The notes under the pieces were generated by a model. It did no database searches. It saw nothing but the letters and a program-made list of their open reading frames with translations, and had not been told where the DNA came from. Position numbers and translations under genes: made by a program. Positions 25,410 to 34,284 of a DNA stretch of 64,000 bases are shown here, piece by piece. The number at the start of each line of letters is the position of its first letter. The first letter of the stretch is position 1. This DNA comes from DATDAW01 sp036525185 (GTDB lineage Bacteria > Verrucomicrobiota > Verrucomicrobiia > Chthoniobacterales > DASVRZ01), in assembly GCA_036525185.1 (NCBI GenBank), contig DATDAW010000041.1, positions 65,856-129,855 of the forward strand, read 5' to 3'.

Positions 25410-26444
25410 TCAGAAAATTGTTTTCCAGAAGAAGTCCTGATCGATCTGCGCCGTGCGAATGAGATATTGCAGCTGTTTCAGGCGGGTAAAGCCCCGGTAC
25501 TCGAACTGGTCGGGAGTCAGATCGATCTGTGTAAAAAGTTGATGGAACTGCCGGGCTCCCTTGGCAACATCCCACTGGCATTGGAAGTCTGGCAGGTGGA
25601 GCGCCAGCTTGTCGAAGCTCACCCGATAGCTGCGATTGTCAGCGCCTTGAGCGCCAAAGGATGTGGTGCAGCCCGGAAAGGTCTGGGCGACGATCTCCGC
25701 CACCTCGCGAACCCGATAATTCTGCGAATTCGAACCGATATTTAGAATCTGATTATGAATGGCATCAACGGGTGCGTCGAGAGCTGCTGCGATGGCGCCC
25801 GCTATATCGAGTCCATGAACCAGCGGGCGCCACGGTGTGCCGTCGCTTGTCATCTTGATTTCCCGTGTCGTCCATGCGAGACCGCACAGATTATTCACCA
25901 CCAGATCGAAACGTTGACGAGGAGAAGCTCCAAAAGCAGTGGCATTTCTGAAGAAAACCGGTGAGAACGATTTATCCGCCAAAGGCCGGATATCGCGTTC
26001 ACAAAGCGTCTTGCATTCGGCATAGGCGGTCTGCGGATTCACAGGAGATTCTTCGGTGACAGGCGCCTCGCCATTCGCAACCCCATAGACGGAACAGGAC
26101 GACATGTAAATGAACCGCCGCACACCGGCCTCCTTGGCCAGTTGTGCGAGGCGAACCGATCCTTTGTGATTGATGTCATAGGTGATATTTGGAGCGAGCT
26201 CTCCCGTTGGGTCATTGGATAGCTCCGCCATATGAACGATTGCGTCGTGGCCTTTTACGTCGTCGAACGTTAGACGACGGATGTCCTTGACGATGGTTCG
26301 AGGCTGATCTCCCCTGGCGTTATAAAGATAACCGTTTTTGTAGAATCCAACGTCGACTCCCGAAACGTCGTGCCCTCTTCCTATGAGCAGCGGCGCGAGC
26401 AGAGACCCCAGATAGCCATCCGTTCCTGTAACCAGAATTTTCAT
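25410..26444 (-). CDS. NAD-dependent epimerase/dehydratase (extended SDR)
   Basis: A 344-residue SDR: MKILVTGTDGYLGSLLAPLL Rossmann loop, MSSCSVYG, the catalytic pair in TAYAECKTLCE, and a nucleotide-sugar binding C-terminal region (WRPLVHGLDIAGAI, NIGSNSQNYRVREVAEIV). It starts with ATG overlapping the stop of the LhgO-like gene by 4 bases. It could supply a dehydratase, epimerase or reductase step in the CDP-sugar pathway; no CDP-glucose 4,6-dehydratase of the ordinary RfbG type is visible, so this gene or the one at 19093 might fill that role. Confidence 0.85.
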   Translation of the reverse strand: MKILVTGTDGYLGSLLAPLLIGRGHDVSGVDVGFYKNGYLYNARGDQPRTIVKDIRRLTFDDVKGHDAIVHMAELSNDPTGELAPNITYDINHKGSVRLAQLAKEAGVRRFIYMSSCSVYGVANGEAPVTEESPVNPQTAYAECKTLCERDIRPLADKSFSPVFFRNATAFGASPRQRFDLVVNNLCGLAWTTREIKMTSDGTPWRPLVHGLDIAGAIAAALDAPVDAIHNQILNIGSNSQNYRVREVAEIVAQTFPGCTTSFGAQGADNRSYRVSFDKLALHLPDFQCQWDVAKGARQFHQLFTQIDLTPDQFEYRGFTRLKQLQYLIRTAQIDQDFFWKTIF

Positions 26445-27688
26445 GAATTGTTAGTTGCTGTGAAAAATGACGAAACGGTCGACGCCGTTGCGGAGCCAAC
26501 CGCTGGAACCTGACTGGCTATCTCCTTGCCGATTTCAAGGGACGCAGTCGCAGCAGGCGACGGCGCGTTGCAAACGTGAATGGTTCGGCGCCCGGCGACG
26601 ATCAGAAAGTCGTCAACCAGTTTTCCGTCGGGCATGAGTGCCTGGGCGCGAATACCGGACGCGCAAGGGATCAAATCCGCTTCGGTCACGTCTGGAATCA
26701 ATTCTTGAAGACTGCGAGTAAAGGCGGCTTTGCTGAACGAGCGGAAGATCTCATTCAACCCTTCCTTGTAATGTTTTGCCGCGAGTTTGTGGAATCCGTG
26801 GAAGGTGAGCGTTTCGACGAGGTCGCGAATGTTGAGATCTGTTTTCCGATAGCCCTCGCGCGCCAACGCCAGCACAGCATTTGGCCCGCAATGCACGCTC
26901 CCATCGATCATTTTCGTAAAGTGAACGCCCAGAAACGGAAAGGCGGGATGTGGGACAGGATAGATAAGGTTTTGCACCAGGCTCCTGCGCTCGGGGACGA
27001 GTTCGTAATATTCCCCGCGAAACGGGACGATTTTTGCCTTGGGATCGGCGCCGGCAGCGTTTGCGACACGATCGCTATAAAGGCCTGCGCAATTGATTAG
27101 AAAAGCCGTTTCAAACTCTCCCTGGTCTGTTTCGACTACTTGAAGCGATCCGCGGTCGGTCGTAAGACATACTTTCGTTCCAAGCCTTAACTCACCGCCG
27201 AAACGCTTCAGTTCATGTAAATAAGCATCGCAGACTTGCCTGTAGCTGGTAATGCCTGTGGATTTGACGAGCAGTGCGTCGATGCAATTCACATGCGGTT
27301 CGATCTCCCGCACGCGCGCGACAGGGACGCGCTCGACGGGCACGCCGTTCTGCAGGCCGCGTTCGTGGAGATTGGCCAATTGAGCTAGCTGGCTTTCCTG
27401 CGTCGCAACGATCAGTTTACCGCAAACCTGGAAGGGTATTCCGTGGCTTTTGCAAAACTCAACCATCGAATCGGCGCCGGCCTTGGCAAAGCGGGCTTTG
27501 TAACTCCCCGGCTTATAGTAAATGCCGGAATGAATGACGCCGGAATTGCGGCCGGTCTGATGGGCGGCGAGCGTCGATTCTTTTTCAAGGACCAGAACCC
27601 GCGCGGTGGGAAATTTTCGCACGACGTGCATCGCCGCGGACAGTCCTACAATTCCCCCACCGACGATTGTGTAATCAAATGCAGCCAT
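26441..27688 (-). CDS. FAD-dependent oxidoreductase of the L-2-hydroxyglutarate oxidase (LhgO) family
   Basis: A 415-residue DAO-type flavoprotein. The FAD dinucleotide loop is DYTIVGGGIVGLSAAMHVV, then HQTGRNSGVIHSGIYYKPGS, which is the LhgO hallmark, ECxG-like LINCAGLYSDRVA, and CNAPSPAATASLEIGKEIA at the C-terminus. In metabolism LhgO oxidises L-2-hydroxyglutarate; here it lies within a nucleotide-sugar operon, as LhgO homologues often do, where its substrate is not known to me. ATG 27688 follows 301 bases of gene-free sequence. Confidence 0.85.
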   Translation of the reverse strand: MAAFDYTIVGGGIVGLSAAMHVVRKFPTARVLVLEKESTLAAHQTGRNSGVIHSGIYYKPGSYKARFAKAGADSMVEFCKSHGIPFQVCGKLIVATQESQLAQLANLHERGLQNGVPVERVPVARVREIEPHVNCIDALLVKSTGITSYRQVCDAYLHELKRFGGELRLGTKVCLTTDRGSLQVVETDQGEFETAFLINCAGLYSDRVANAAGADPKAKIVPFRGEYYELVPERRSLVQNLIYPVPHPAFPFLGVHFTKMIDGSVHCGPNAVLALAREGYRKTDLNIRDLVETLTFHGFHKLAAKHYKEGLNEIFRSFSKAAFTRSLQELIPDVTEADLIPCASGIRAQALMPDGKLVDDFLIVAGRRTIHVCNAPSPAATASLEIGKEIASQVPAVGSATASTVSSFFTATNNS

Positions 27689-27989
27689 ATAAAAATCCGT
27701 TTTGTGCGCTAGCCGGGTTGAATACTGCTAAACCATGCCCGTACTTAAACCGGCATTGACCGGGCGCCACTCGTGAAATGCTGCACGGATATTGTGCGGA
27801 TAGCAGCACGCCCGAGATTAACACAGAATCAATTTTCTCCGTTTGGACGCAGAGCGCTGCCTTTTGGGGAATCTCGGTTTGGAACGAGACAGGTGATACG
27901 ACCTTCATCCTCGATTCATCGCCTCCTACCGCCGGTCCTACGACCTGCTCCCATGCGAAGCCTAACAAACCGTTCACGCATGCAGGCGG
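27689..27989. other. Gap without a recognisable gene inside the sugar cluster
   Basis: About 300 bases between rfbF and the LhgO-like gene. Short frames exist on both strands but none shows a family motif. It may hold an internal promoter for the downstream genes; no clear one was seen. Confidence 0.4.
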
Positions 27990-28778
27990 TTAACGGGCTC
28001 CATTTTTCCAAATCTTCCACGGGGGATTACCCTTTGCCCAGAGGTCTTCGAGGAACATCTTGTCCCGAAGCGTGTCCATCGGCTGCCAAAATCCGATGTG
28101 TTTCCATGCCTGCAAGTTGCCGCTACGCGCCAGTCTTTCCATGGGCTCACGTTCCCAGACAACGGAGTCGCCTTCGATGAAGTCCATAACCCCGGGCTCA
28201 AGGACGAAGAAACCTCCATTAACCCATGCGCCATCTCCCTTTGGTTTTTCGTGGAACGTCTCCACGGTGTTCCGGTCTGCTTGCAGTGAAAATGCGCCGA
28301 ATCGGCCGGATGGTTGCACTGCAGTAAGGGTAGCCAGCTTTCCGTGTGATTTATGGAAGTCAATGGACGCGGAGATATCGACATCACTCACGCCATCGCC
28401 GTACGTGAGGCAGAAGGTTTCGTTGCCAATGAGATCTTTTACCCGCTTTAGTCGGCCTCCGGTCATGGTTGCTTCCCCGGTATCGACACAGGTAACAGTC
28501 CATGGCTCGGCGTCTGTTTTGTGGATAACCGTCTGGTTCAATCGAAAATTGAATGTCATATCCGAGTTGAACAGAAAGTAATCGGAAAAGTACTGCTTGA
28601 TCATATGCCCTTTGTAGCCACAGCAAACGATGAAGTCCGTGATGCCGTGGCAGGCATAGATCTTCATGATGTGCCACAGTATCGGGTAAGGGCCGACTTC
28701 GATCATCGGCTTGGGCCGAAGCGTTGATTCTTCGCTAATACGCGTGCCAAGACCGCCGGCAAGAAGAACGGCTTTCAT
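27990..28778 (-). CDS. rfbF: Glucose-1-phosphate cytidylyltransferase
   Basis: A 262-residue nucleotidyltransferase making CDP-glucose from CTP and glucose-1-phosphate. MKAVLLAGGLGTRISEESTL with RPKPMIEVG is the diagnostic N-terminus, followed by FIVCCGYKGHMIKQYFSDY, TFCLTYGDGVSDVDI (metal Asp) and WVNGGFFVLEPGVMDFI. Start ATG 28778 is used because family proteins begin with MKAV; the frame is open to 28844. It is the first gene of the minus-strand sugar operon and defines the pathway as CDP-sugar based. Confidence 0.93.
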   Translation of the reverse strand: MKAVLLAGGLGTRISEESTLRPKPMIEVGPYPILWHIMKIYACHGITDFIVCCGYKGHMIKQYFSDYFLFNSDMTFNFRLNQTVIHKTDAEPWTVTCVDTGEATMTGGRLKRVKDLIGNETFCLTYGDGVSDVDISASIDFHKSHGKLATLTAVQPSGRFGAFSLQADRNTVETFHEKPKGDGAWVNGGFFVLEPGVMDFIEGDSVVWEREPMERLARSGNLQAWKHIGFWQPMDTLRDKMFLEDLWAKGNPPWKIWKNGAR

Positions 28779-29145
28779 ATGAAGTTTTGTATGGGCGGAA
28801 TCAGCAAGTATTCCGGAAACAGCGTTGCTGGAGAGCGGAGTCAAGCAAGACTGCGCGAGCGGTTATCTGAATATTCGGGTCCGTGCTCGACCTCTATAGA
28901 GACGCTGCCGCCCCTGGCGGAGGTCCTTCCCTTTTCTACCGCGGATTAGAGAATTCTGTATGGGGAACATTCAAGGGAGCCTGAATGTAGGCGCGGATAC
29001 GACCATGCCGGCGCGGCAAGTTCAAGAAAAAAGTGCAGGTCTGGGCGATAAGGTGCAAAAGACTTAGGTCCTCTTATCTCCACAGGACGGGACGCCATAA
29101 AGTCCAATCTTGACCCGCCAATACGGCGATCTACGGTCGTCCGAT
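28779..29145. other. Divergent intergenic region between rfbF and the yjgR-like gene
   Basis: 367 bases that must contain promoters for the sugar operon (minus) and the HerA-like ATPase (plus). A 10-base palindrome CTCTATAGAG lies at 28892-28901. No confident -35/-10 pair or gene was seen. Confidence 0.4.
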
Positions 29146-30654
29146 ATGCCAGAAGTCGTTCCCTTTGCCAAAGGCGCTGAAGAACATGTTCTCCTTCCCG
29201 GAATGGCAAATCGCCATGGGCTGATCGCCGGGGCAACCGGGACAGGGAAAACCGTCACGTTGCGGGTGATCGCCGAGCGCTTCAGTGCTCAGGGCGTGCC
29301 AGTATTTCTTTCGGACATCAAAGGCGACCTATCGGGAATGGGTCAGCCCGGCGTCGCGAATCCGAAGATTGATCAGCGGGTGAAAGATCTGGGGATCGAG
29401 GCGGTGCCTTTTGCGGGGTTCCCGGTGGAGTTTTGGGATGTTCTCGGCGAACAGGGCCATCCGGTCCGGGCGACGGTTTCGGACATGGGTCCGCTGCTTT
29501 TGGGGCGCTTGCTGGGGCTGAACGAAGTGCAGGGCGGCGTCTTGAGCCTGGTGTTTAAAATTGCGGATGATCAGGGGTTGTTGCTTTTGGATTTAAAGGA
29601 TTTACGCGCCATGCTGTCTTTTGCAGCTGAGAACGCGTCGCAATTTCAAACCAGTTACGGAAACGTTTCCGCTGCCAGCGTGGGAGCAATTCAGCGCGGA
29701 TTGCTCGCGCTTGAGCAACAAGGCGGAGACAAACTCTTTGGCGAACCAGCGCTGGATTTGGATGATTTGATGCAGACGGGCGCTGGAGGGAAGGGTGTCA
29801 TCAATGTGCTTGCCGCCGACAAACTGGTTCAGTCGCCGAATGTTTACGCGACGTTCCTGCTGTGGCTGATGTCGGAGCTTTTCGAGCGTTTGCCTGAAGT
29901 TGGAGACCCTGAGAAGCCGAAGATCGCGTTCTTTTTTGATGAAGCGCATCTGCTTTTTGACGACGCACCGAAGTTTCTGCGGGATAAAATCGAGCAGGTT
30001 GTTCGGCTCATCCGTTCGAAAGGAGTCGGCGTTTACTTTGTCACTCAAAATCCGCTCGACGTGCCCGAAACCGTCCTCGGCCAACTTGGCAATCGAGTTC
30101 AACATGCTTTGCGTTCTTTCACGCCGCGCGACCAGAAAGCCGTCAAGACCGCCGCCGAAACGTTTCGCGCAAATCCGAAACTCAACACCGCGGAGGTTAT
30201 TACACAACTTGGTGTCGGCGAAGCGCTTGTGTCGCTTCTCGACGCCAGGGGGGCACCCACATTGGTCGATCGCGCAGTGATTTTTCCGCCGGCGAGCCGC
30301 CTCGAACCGCTGACGCCTGGCGAACGCGAAGCGGCTATAAAAGGTTCGGCGATTTATGGGCACTACGAACGAGCGATCGATCGCGAGTCGGCATTCGAGT
30401 TCTTGAAAGTCCGTAATGCGCCCGCTGCGTCTGGCGGGCAAGCAGGTGCGCCGCCTCCTTCCGGAGCCGCTGTGCCCGAGGGGAAACGGGAAAAACCGAG
30501 TGAGTTCGAAAAAATGATTACAAGTGTCGGGACGAGCGTGCTTCGCGCTGCGGGCAGCCAGATGGGTCGGACACTAGTTCGTGGGATTCTTGGCTCCATT
30601 TTCGGCGGTGCCTTGGGGAAAACCTCTGCAAGACGGCGTTCGCGGCGGTATTGA
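29146..30654 (+). CDS. YjgR/DUF853 HerA-like P-loop ATPase
   Basis: A 502-residue ATPase of the HerA/FtsK clan. Walker A is GLIAGATGTGKTVTLRVIAE, followed by FLSDIKGDLSGMGQPG, a DUF853 hallmark; Walker B is KIAFFFDEAHLLFDDAPKFL; a sensor region is VYFVTQNPLDVPETVLGQLG. The C-terminal tail is Pro/Ala-rich and ends in a basic RRRSRRY. Cellular function is not established; DNA-translocase relatives suggest DNA or secretion work. The TTG at 29110 adds 12 residues; ATG 29146 (MPEVVPFAKG) fits homologues better. Confidence 0.87.
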   Translation: MPEVVPFAKGAEEHVLLPGMANRHGLIAGATGTGKTVTLRVIAERFSAQGVPVFLSDIKGDLSGMGQPGVANPKIDQRVKDLGIEAVPFAGFPVEFWDVLGEQGHPVRATVSDMGPLLLGRLLGLNEVQGGVLSLVFKIADDQGLLLLDLKDLRAMLSFAAENASQFQTSYGNVSAASVGAIQRGLLALEQQGGDKLFGEPALDLDDLMQTGAGGKGVINVLAADKLVQSPNVYATFLLWLMSELFERLPEVGDPEKPKIAFFFDEAHLLFDDAPKFLRDKIEQVVRLIRSKGVGVYFVTQNPLDVPETVLGQLGNRVQHALRSFTPRDQKAVKTAAETFRANPKLNTAEVITQLGVGEALVSLLDARGAPTLVDRAVIFPPASRLEPLTPGEREAAIKGSAIYGHYERAIDRESAFEFLKVRNAPAASGGQAGAPPPSGAAVPEGKREKPSEFEKMITSVGTSVLRAAGSQMGRTLVRGILGSIFGGALGKTSARRRSRRY

Positions 30655-30754
30655 ATGCGAGTTGGAACGGTTGCGGACAGAGAATGCGGGCAACCGGCGA
30701 AACCCTTCCCATTCCACAGAGGGCGTTGGAAACAGAATGCCCTGTTTCTGGATG

Positions 30755-32167
30755 TTACTTCTTCGCTGGCTCTGGCTTGGCAGCCGGGACAGGATCGGCC
30801 TTGGCCAGTTGCTGGCTGTTATAAATCATGACGCCCTTGAGGGCGTCGAGGGCGCGGTCCAACTGCGGGTCGTCGGAGCTATCGACGGTCTTCTGTTCTT
30901 CCTGCGTCAGTTTTTCCTCCCGGCGAGCGAGCATCAGGGCGCGTTCTTCGCTGGCGGTCATCGTTGAGACAATTGTCGGGGTAATGCCCCGTTCATGAAT
31001 GACCTGCCGTCCAGGCGTGAAATACTTGGCGGTGGTGAGCTTGACTGCGGAGCCGTCCTGTAATTGGACAACGCTTTGGACACTTCCTTTTCCAAACGTG
31101 GTCTCGCCAATCACAATGGCGCGATTGAGGTCTTTCAGCGCACCGGCGACAATCTCTGCACCGCTGGCGCTGCCGCTATTCACGAGAACGACCAGCGGGA
31201 GTTTGGTGTCTGGTTTGGCAACACCGTTGGTACGATACGTGCGCTTCTGTGATGCCGCGCGGCCTTCGGTATAAACGACCATCTGGTTTGGCGGCAGAAA
31301 TTGGCTGCAAACGTCCACGGCGCTCGTCAGCAAGCCGCCGGGATTGTAACGAAGGTCAATGATGAGCGACTGCATGCCTTGGTCTCGCAAACCACGGACC
31401 GCTTTCTCCAGTTCGGCAGCCGTGGGCTCGTTGAATTGCGTGACACGGACGTAGCCGATTTTGAAATCTCCGTCATCGGCATGCAGGATCTTGGCGTCCT
31501 TCACGCTGGCAACTTTGATGACGGTGCGCGTCAGATCGAAATCCTTGAGCTCTTTCGTGCCTGGGCGGGCGATAGTGAGTTTGATTTTTTTGCCGATATC
31601 GCCCCGGAGTTTGTCCACGGCTTCGGAGAGATCCATTTTTTCCGTGCTCACGCCGTCAATGCGGATGATCTGATCCCCAGGGAGAATGCCAGCTTTGAAA
31701 CTCGGCGAATCCTCCATCGGGGTTACGACCGTCAAAATTCCATCCCGGAATGAAACAATGATGCCAAGGCCCGTGAATGCACTTTTCGTATCATCCTGCA
31801 TGTCCTTGAAATCATCCGGCGCCATGAATTGCGAATGCGGATCGAGCGCGGAAAGCATCCCCTGCAAGGCGTGGTAGGTGAGGTCTTTGTAGGAGATCTT
31901 TTTGTCATCCACGTAATCCTGGCGGATGAGCTGTAAGGCGCGGGTGAAAACGGTCATGCTATCGTAAGCGCTATCGGCCTCGGAATCCGATTGAGTCGCT
32001 CCACCTGGCATGTCGGCCGGATCTGCGTCCGAATCAGAGTCTTGTTCCGGCGTTTGCACGGGAACAGGGGCCTTGGTCTGGGCATGGGTGGCTGGAAAAA
32101 GCTGGAACGCGACGGTCGCGGCGATGCCGAACGTAAGGATGCGCTTCTTGAGCATGGGCGTGACCAT
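30755..32167 (-). CDS. C-terminal processing protease, S41 family (CtpA/Prc-like)
   Basis: A 470-residue exported serine protease with a signal sequence (ILTFGIAATVAFQLFPATHA), an acidic linker, an N-terminal helical part ending in LSALDPHSQFMAP, a PDZ domain (FTGLGIIVSFRDGILTVV, AGILPGDQIIRIDG), and the S41 catalytic core with Ser in LVNSGSASGAEIVAGAL and the Lys base in GETTFGKGSVQSV. It would trim or degrade periplasmic proteins. A C-terminal tail rich in Lys/Pro/Ala follows. An alternative start is ATG 32155. Confidence 0.93.
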   Translation of the reverse strand: MVTPMLKKRILTFGIAATVAFQLFPATHAQTKAPVPVQTPEQDSDSDADPADMPGGATQSDSEADSAYDSMTVFTRALQLIRQDYVDDKKISYKDLTYHALQGMLSALDPHSQFMAPDDFKDMQDDTKSAFTGLGIIVSFRDGILTVVTPMEDSPSFKAGILPGDQIIRIDGVSTEKMDLSEAVDKLRGDIGKKIKLTIARPGTKELKDFDLTRTVIKVASVKDAKILHADDGDFKIGYVRVTQFNEPTAAELEKAVRGLRDQGMQSLIIDLRYNPGGLLTSAVDVCSQFLPPNQMVVYTEGRAASQKRTYRTNGVAKPDTKLPLVVLVNSGSASGAEIVAGALKDLNRAIVIGETTFGKGSVQSVVQLQDGSAVKLTTAKYFTPGRQVIHERGITPTIVSTMTASEERALMLARREEKLTQEEQKTVDSSDDPQLDRALDALKGVMIYNSQQLAKADPVPAAKPEPAKK

Positions 32168-32293
32168 AGCACACCCGAAGGAGTGAAAAAATCAAAACCA
32201 AGACTCGGCTCAGGGGAAACGAGGGGAGGGCGCCCTTTGATGGATTTCTGTTCTTGAATTGAAAAAGAGCTGCCTGCTAAGCCTCTTGAAGGG

Positions 32294-33397
32294 ATGAACC
32301 TTATTTCACGTCGTTTGCTGTGCCTGATCGCGATCTTTGCGCTGTGTGCATCCGCTTTTGCTGCCGGTGCCGAAAACGGCCGGAGAAAGATTATCTTCGA
32401 TCAAGACGCGTTTGGGCCAGCCGGATCGAACCTTCAAGCCATTCTTTTGTTGCTCCAGGCCCCTGACGTGGAACTTCTGGGGATCACAGTGACAAGCGGC
32501 GACGGCTGGCGTGATGAGAATGTCGCCCACACCCTGCGTTTGCTGGAAATCGCGAAGCGTCCGGAGATTCCTGTCGTCCCCGGTGCCGTGCATCCGTTGG
32601 TCAATTCCAAGTTGAGAACCGAACGCTGGGAAGGCCTTTATGGCAAGCTCTACTACAAAGGCGCGTGGACGGAGAAATGGCCGGCGAACGTCGTGAAACG
32701 CACGCCTTATCATGGGCCTGATGTCGTGCCTCCGTTGTTGGAGGGTGAGCCGAAGCTTCAACCGTCTTCCGAGTCCGCTGCCAATTTTCTGATCCGAAAA
32801 GTGCGCGAATTTCCGCACCAGGTCACGATACTCGCTGCGGGTCCTCTCACGAATGTGGCGCTGGCGGCTCGGCTCGATCCCTCGTTTGCTTCGCTTTCAG
32901 CGGGTTTGGTATTCATGGGCGGCAGCTTTAATCCCACGCCGGCAAACAACGAATTTGCCAATGAGTACATTCATAACCCGCGCCTGGAATTCAACATGCG
33001 CTGGGATGCCGAAGCGGCGTCGCTCACCTTAAAAGAACCGTGGCCCGCCATCACTCAGATCCCCGTGGATCCGACGACTAAAACCTTCTTTACACGCGAG
33101 TTGATTGATCGAGTGGCCGCAGGCAAAGCGCCGTTTGCCAGCTACATTGGCAAGTTTGCCCAGTCATTCCCCATGTGGGATGAACTCGCTGTTGCGGTCT
33201 GGCTGGAACCGACATTGGTTACGCGCCGTGCATCCGTGCTGGTGGATGTGGATACCGCATTCGATGCGAACTACGGCACGACGCTCAGTTGGCCCATGGG
33301 CGGCGGTCCAGGGTTGGGCGAGCGAACAGTTGATGTCATCGAGGAAGTTGATGTGCCTCGATTTGAGGAATTTGTGGTGAATCTCTTAACCCGATGA
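32294..33397 (+). CDS. Exported nucleoside hydrolase-like protein with altered metal motif
   Basis: A 367-residue protein of the inosine-uridine nucleoside hydrolase fold with a signal peptide (LLCLIAIFALCASAFA). ILAAGPLTNVALAARL, LVFMGGSFNP and a long C-terminal region support the fold. The calcium-binding N-terminal motif, normally DTDxGxDD, reads FDQDAFGPAGSNLQAI: two aspartates are kept and the DD pair is lost. It may be a catalytically different or non-nucleoside subfamily. It is monocistronic and convergent with the isomerase gene at 33407 (9-base gap). Confidence 0.75.
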   Translation: MNLISRRLLCLIAIFALCASAFAAGAENGRRKIIFDQDAFGPAGSNLQAILLLLQAPDVELLGITVTSGDGWRDENVAHTLRLLEIAKRPEIPVVPGAVHPLVNSKLRTERWEGLYGKLYYKGAWTEKWPANVVKRTPYHGPDVVPPLLEGEPKLQPSSESAANFLIRKVREFPHQVTILAAGPLTNVALAARLDPSFASLSAGLVFMGGSFNPTPANNEFANEYIHNPRLEFNMRWDAEAASLTLKEPWPAITQIPVDPTTKTFFTRELIDRVAAGKAPFASYIGKFAQSFPMWDELAVAVWLEPTLVTRRASVLVDVDTAFDANYGTTLSWPMGGGPGLGERTVDVIEEVDVPRFEEFVVNLLTR

Positions 33398-33406
33398 TGC
33401 TGTCCG

Positions 33407-34183
33407 CTAGCCGCCGATTTTCGCAGCCCACTCGTTCAATATTGCGGCTTCGCGAGTCAGAAGATGCGGATCGTTATTTGGGAGAAATTCCAGGAGAACA
33501 GCTGGGGAATTGGCGGCTTTTTTGATCTCAGCGATATACGCCTGCCAGCGGTCGGCACCGTCGGCCAGGGACAGGCGGTTTGCCGAATCAGGCCACCAAT
33601 GGAAGGCGTGGACGTGATGTAGCCGCTCGGTTTGGATGACGGCGCGGAGCGACTCGAGGCAGTGCTCCTTGGTTTGATCGTATGGCGGCTGCCAGAGGGT
33701 ATAAATGGCAGGGTGAACGGTGGCTTCGAGAAGTCTGCGCGTTGAGTCGACGGTATCTGTGAGCGTGCCTGAGTGATATTCGTAAGCGATGCAGAGGCCG
33801 GCCGCTTCCGCGAGTCTTGCACAGCGGAGAGAGTCGTTGATGATGGCCTTCCAATCGCTGGGGGTGGCGGTTTCCGAGGAGACCCGTCCGGGCCAAACGC
33901 GGATGCACGGCGCGCCGAGTGCGACAGCGGTTTCGATGATCGTTTCGAAACTCGGTTCGCCAGGCAGACTGTAACCGGTGCGGTAGTAGGAACCGTAGGC
34001 GACAATCGTCAGCCCAGCGTCGGCTGTGAGTTTCGCGACGTCATGCGCGGCATGGATATCGCCCACCGGGACGTGAATATCGCCACCCCATTCGATGCAT
34101 TGCAGTCCAGCCTGTTGGACAAGCGGGACAATTTCACGTGGTTTGAGCTGACGGAACGTGATGGAGACGAGGCCGGTTTGCAT
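33407..34183 (-). CDS. Sugar phosphate isomerase/epimerase-like TIM-barrel protein (second)
   Basis: A 258-residue xylose-isomerase-like TIM barrel: QTGLVSITFRQLKPREIVPL, CIEWGGDIHVP, CIRVWPGRV, CIAYEYHSGTLTDTVD, HHVHAFHWWP, and LLEFLPNNDP near the end. It lacks the HPGPEH and DTGHANL motifs of the protein at 1453-2298, so it is a different subfamily. Similar proteins act on sugars or inositols; the substrate cannot be told. It ends 9 bases from the convergent nucleoside hydrolase-like gene. Confidence 0.72.
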   Translation of the reverse strand: MQTGLVSITFRQLKPREIVPLVQQAGLQCIEWGGDIHVPVGDIHAAHDVAKLTADAGLTIVAYGSYYRTGYSLPGEPSFETIIETAVALGAPCIRVWPGRVSSETATPSDWKAIINDSLRCARLAEAAGLCIAYEYHSGTLTDTVDSTRRLLEATVHPAIYTLWQPPYDQTKEHCLESLRAVIQTERLHHVHAFHWWPDSANRLSLADGADRWQAYIAEIKKAANSPAVLLEFLPNNDPHLLTREAAILNEWAAKIGG

Positions 34184-34245
34184 GCGAGAAAAGAGTTTTA
34201 AGAAAACTGACAGACCATTGCTTTACCCTGGGACATTTGCTCGGA

Positions 34246-34282
34246 GTCTTAAGACTTACAAACTGAAGACTGAAGACTTATA
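34246..34282. repeat. Short intergenic repeat, GAAGACT type
   Basis: GTCTTAAGAC followed by TTACAAACTGAAGACTGAAG and ACTTATAG: a small palindrome and two tandem ACTGAAG units in the 100-base gap upstream of the stop of the ABC permease. It could fold as a weak hairpin; no function can be assigned. Confidence 0.4.
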
Positions 34283-34284
34283 GC

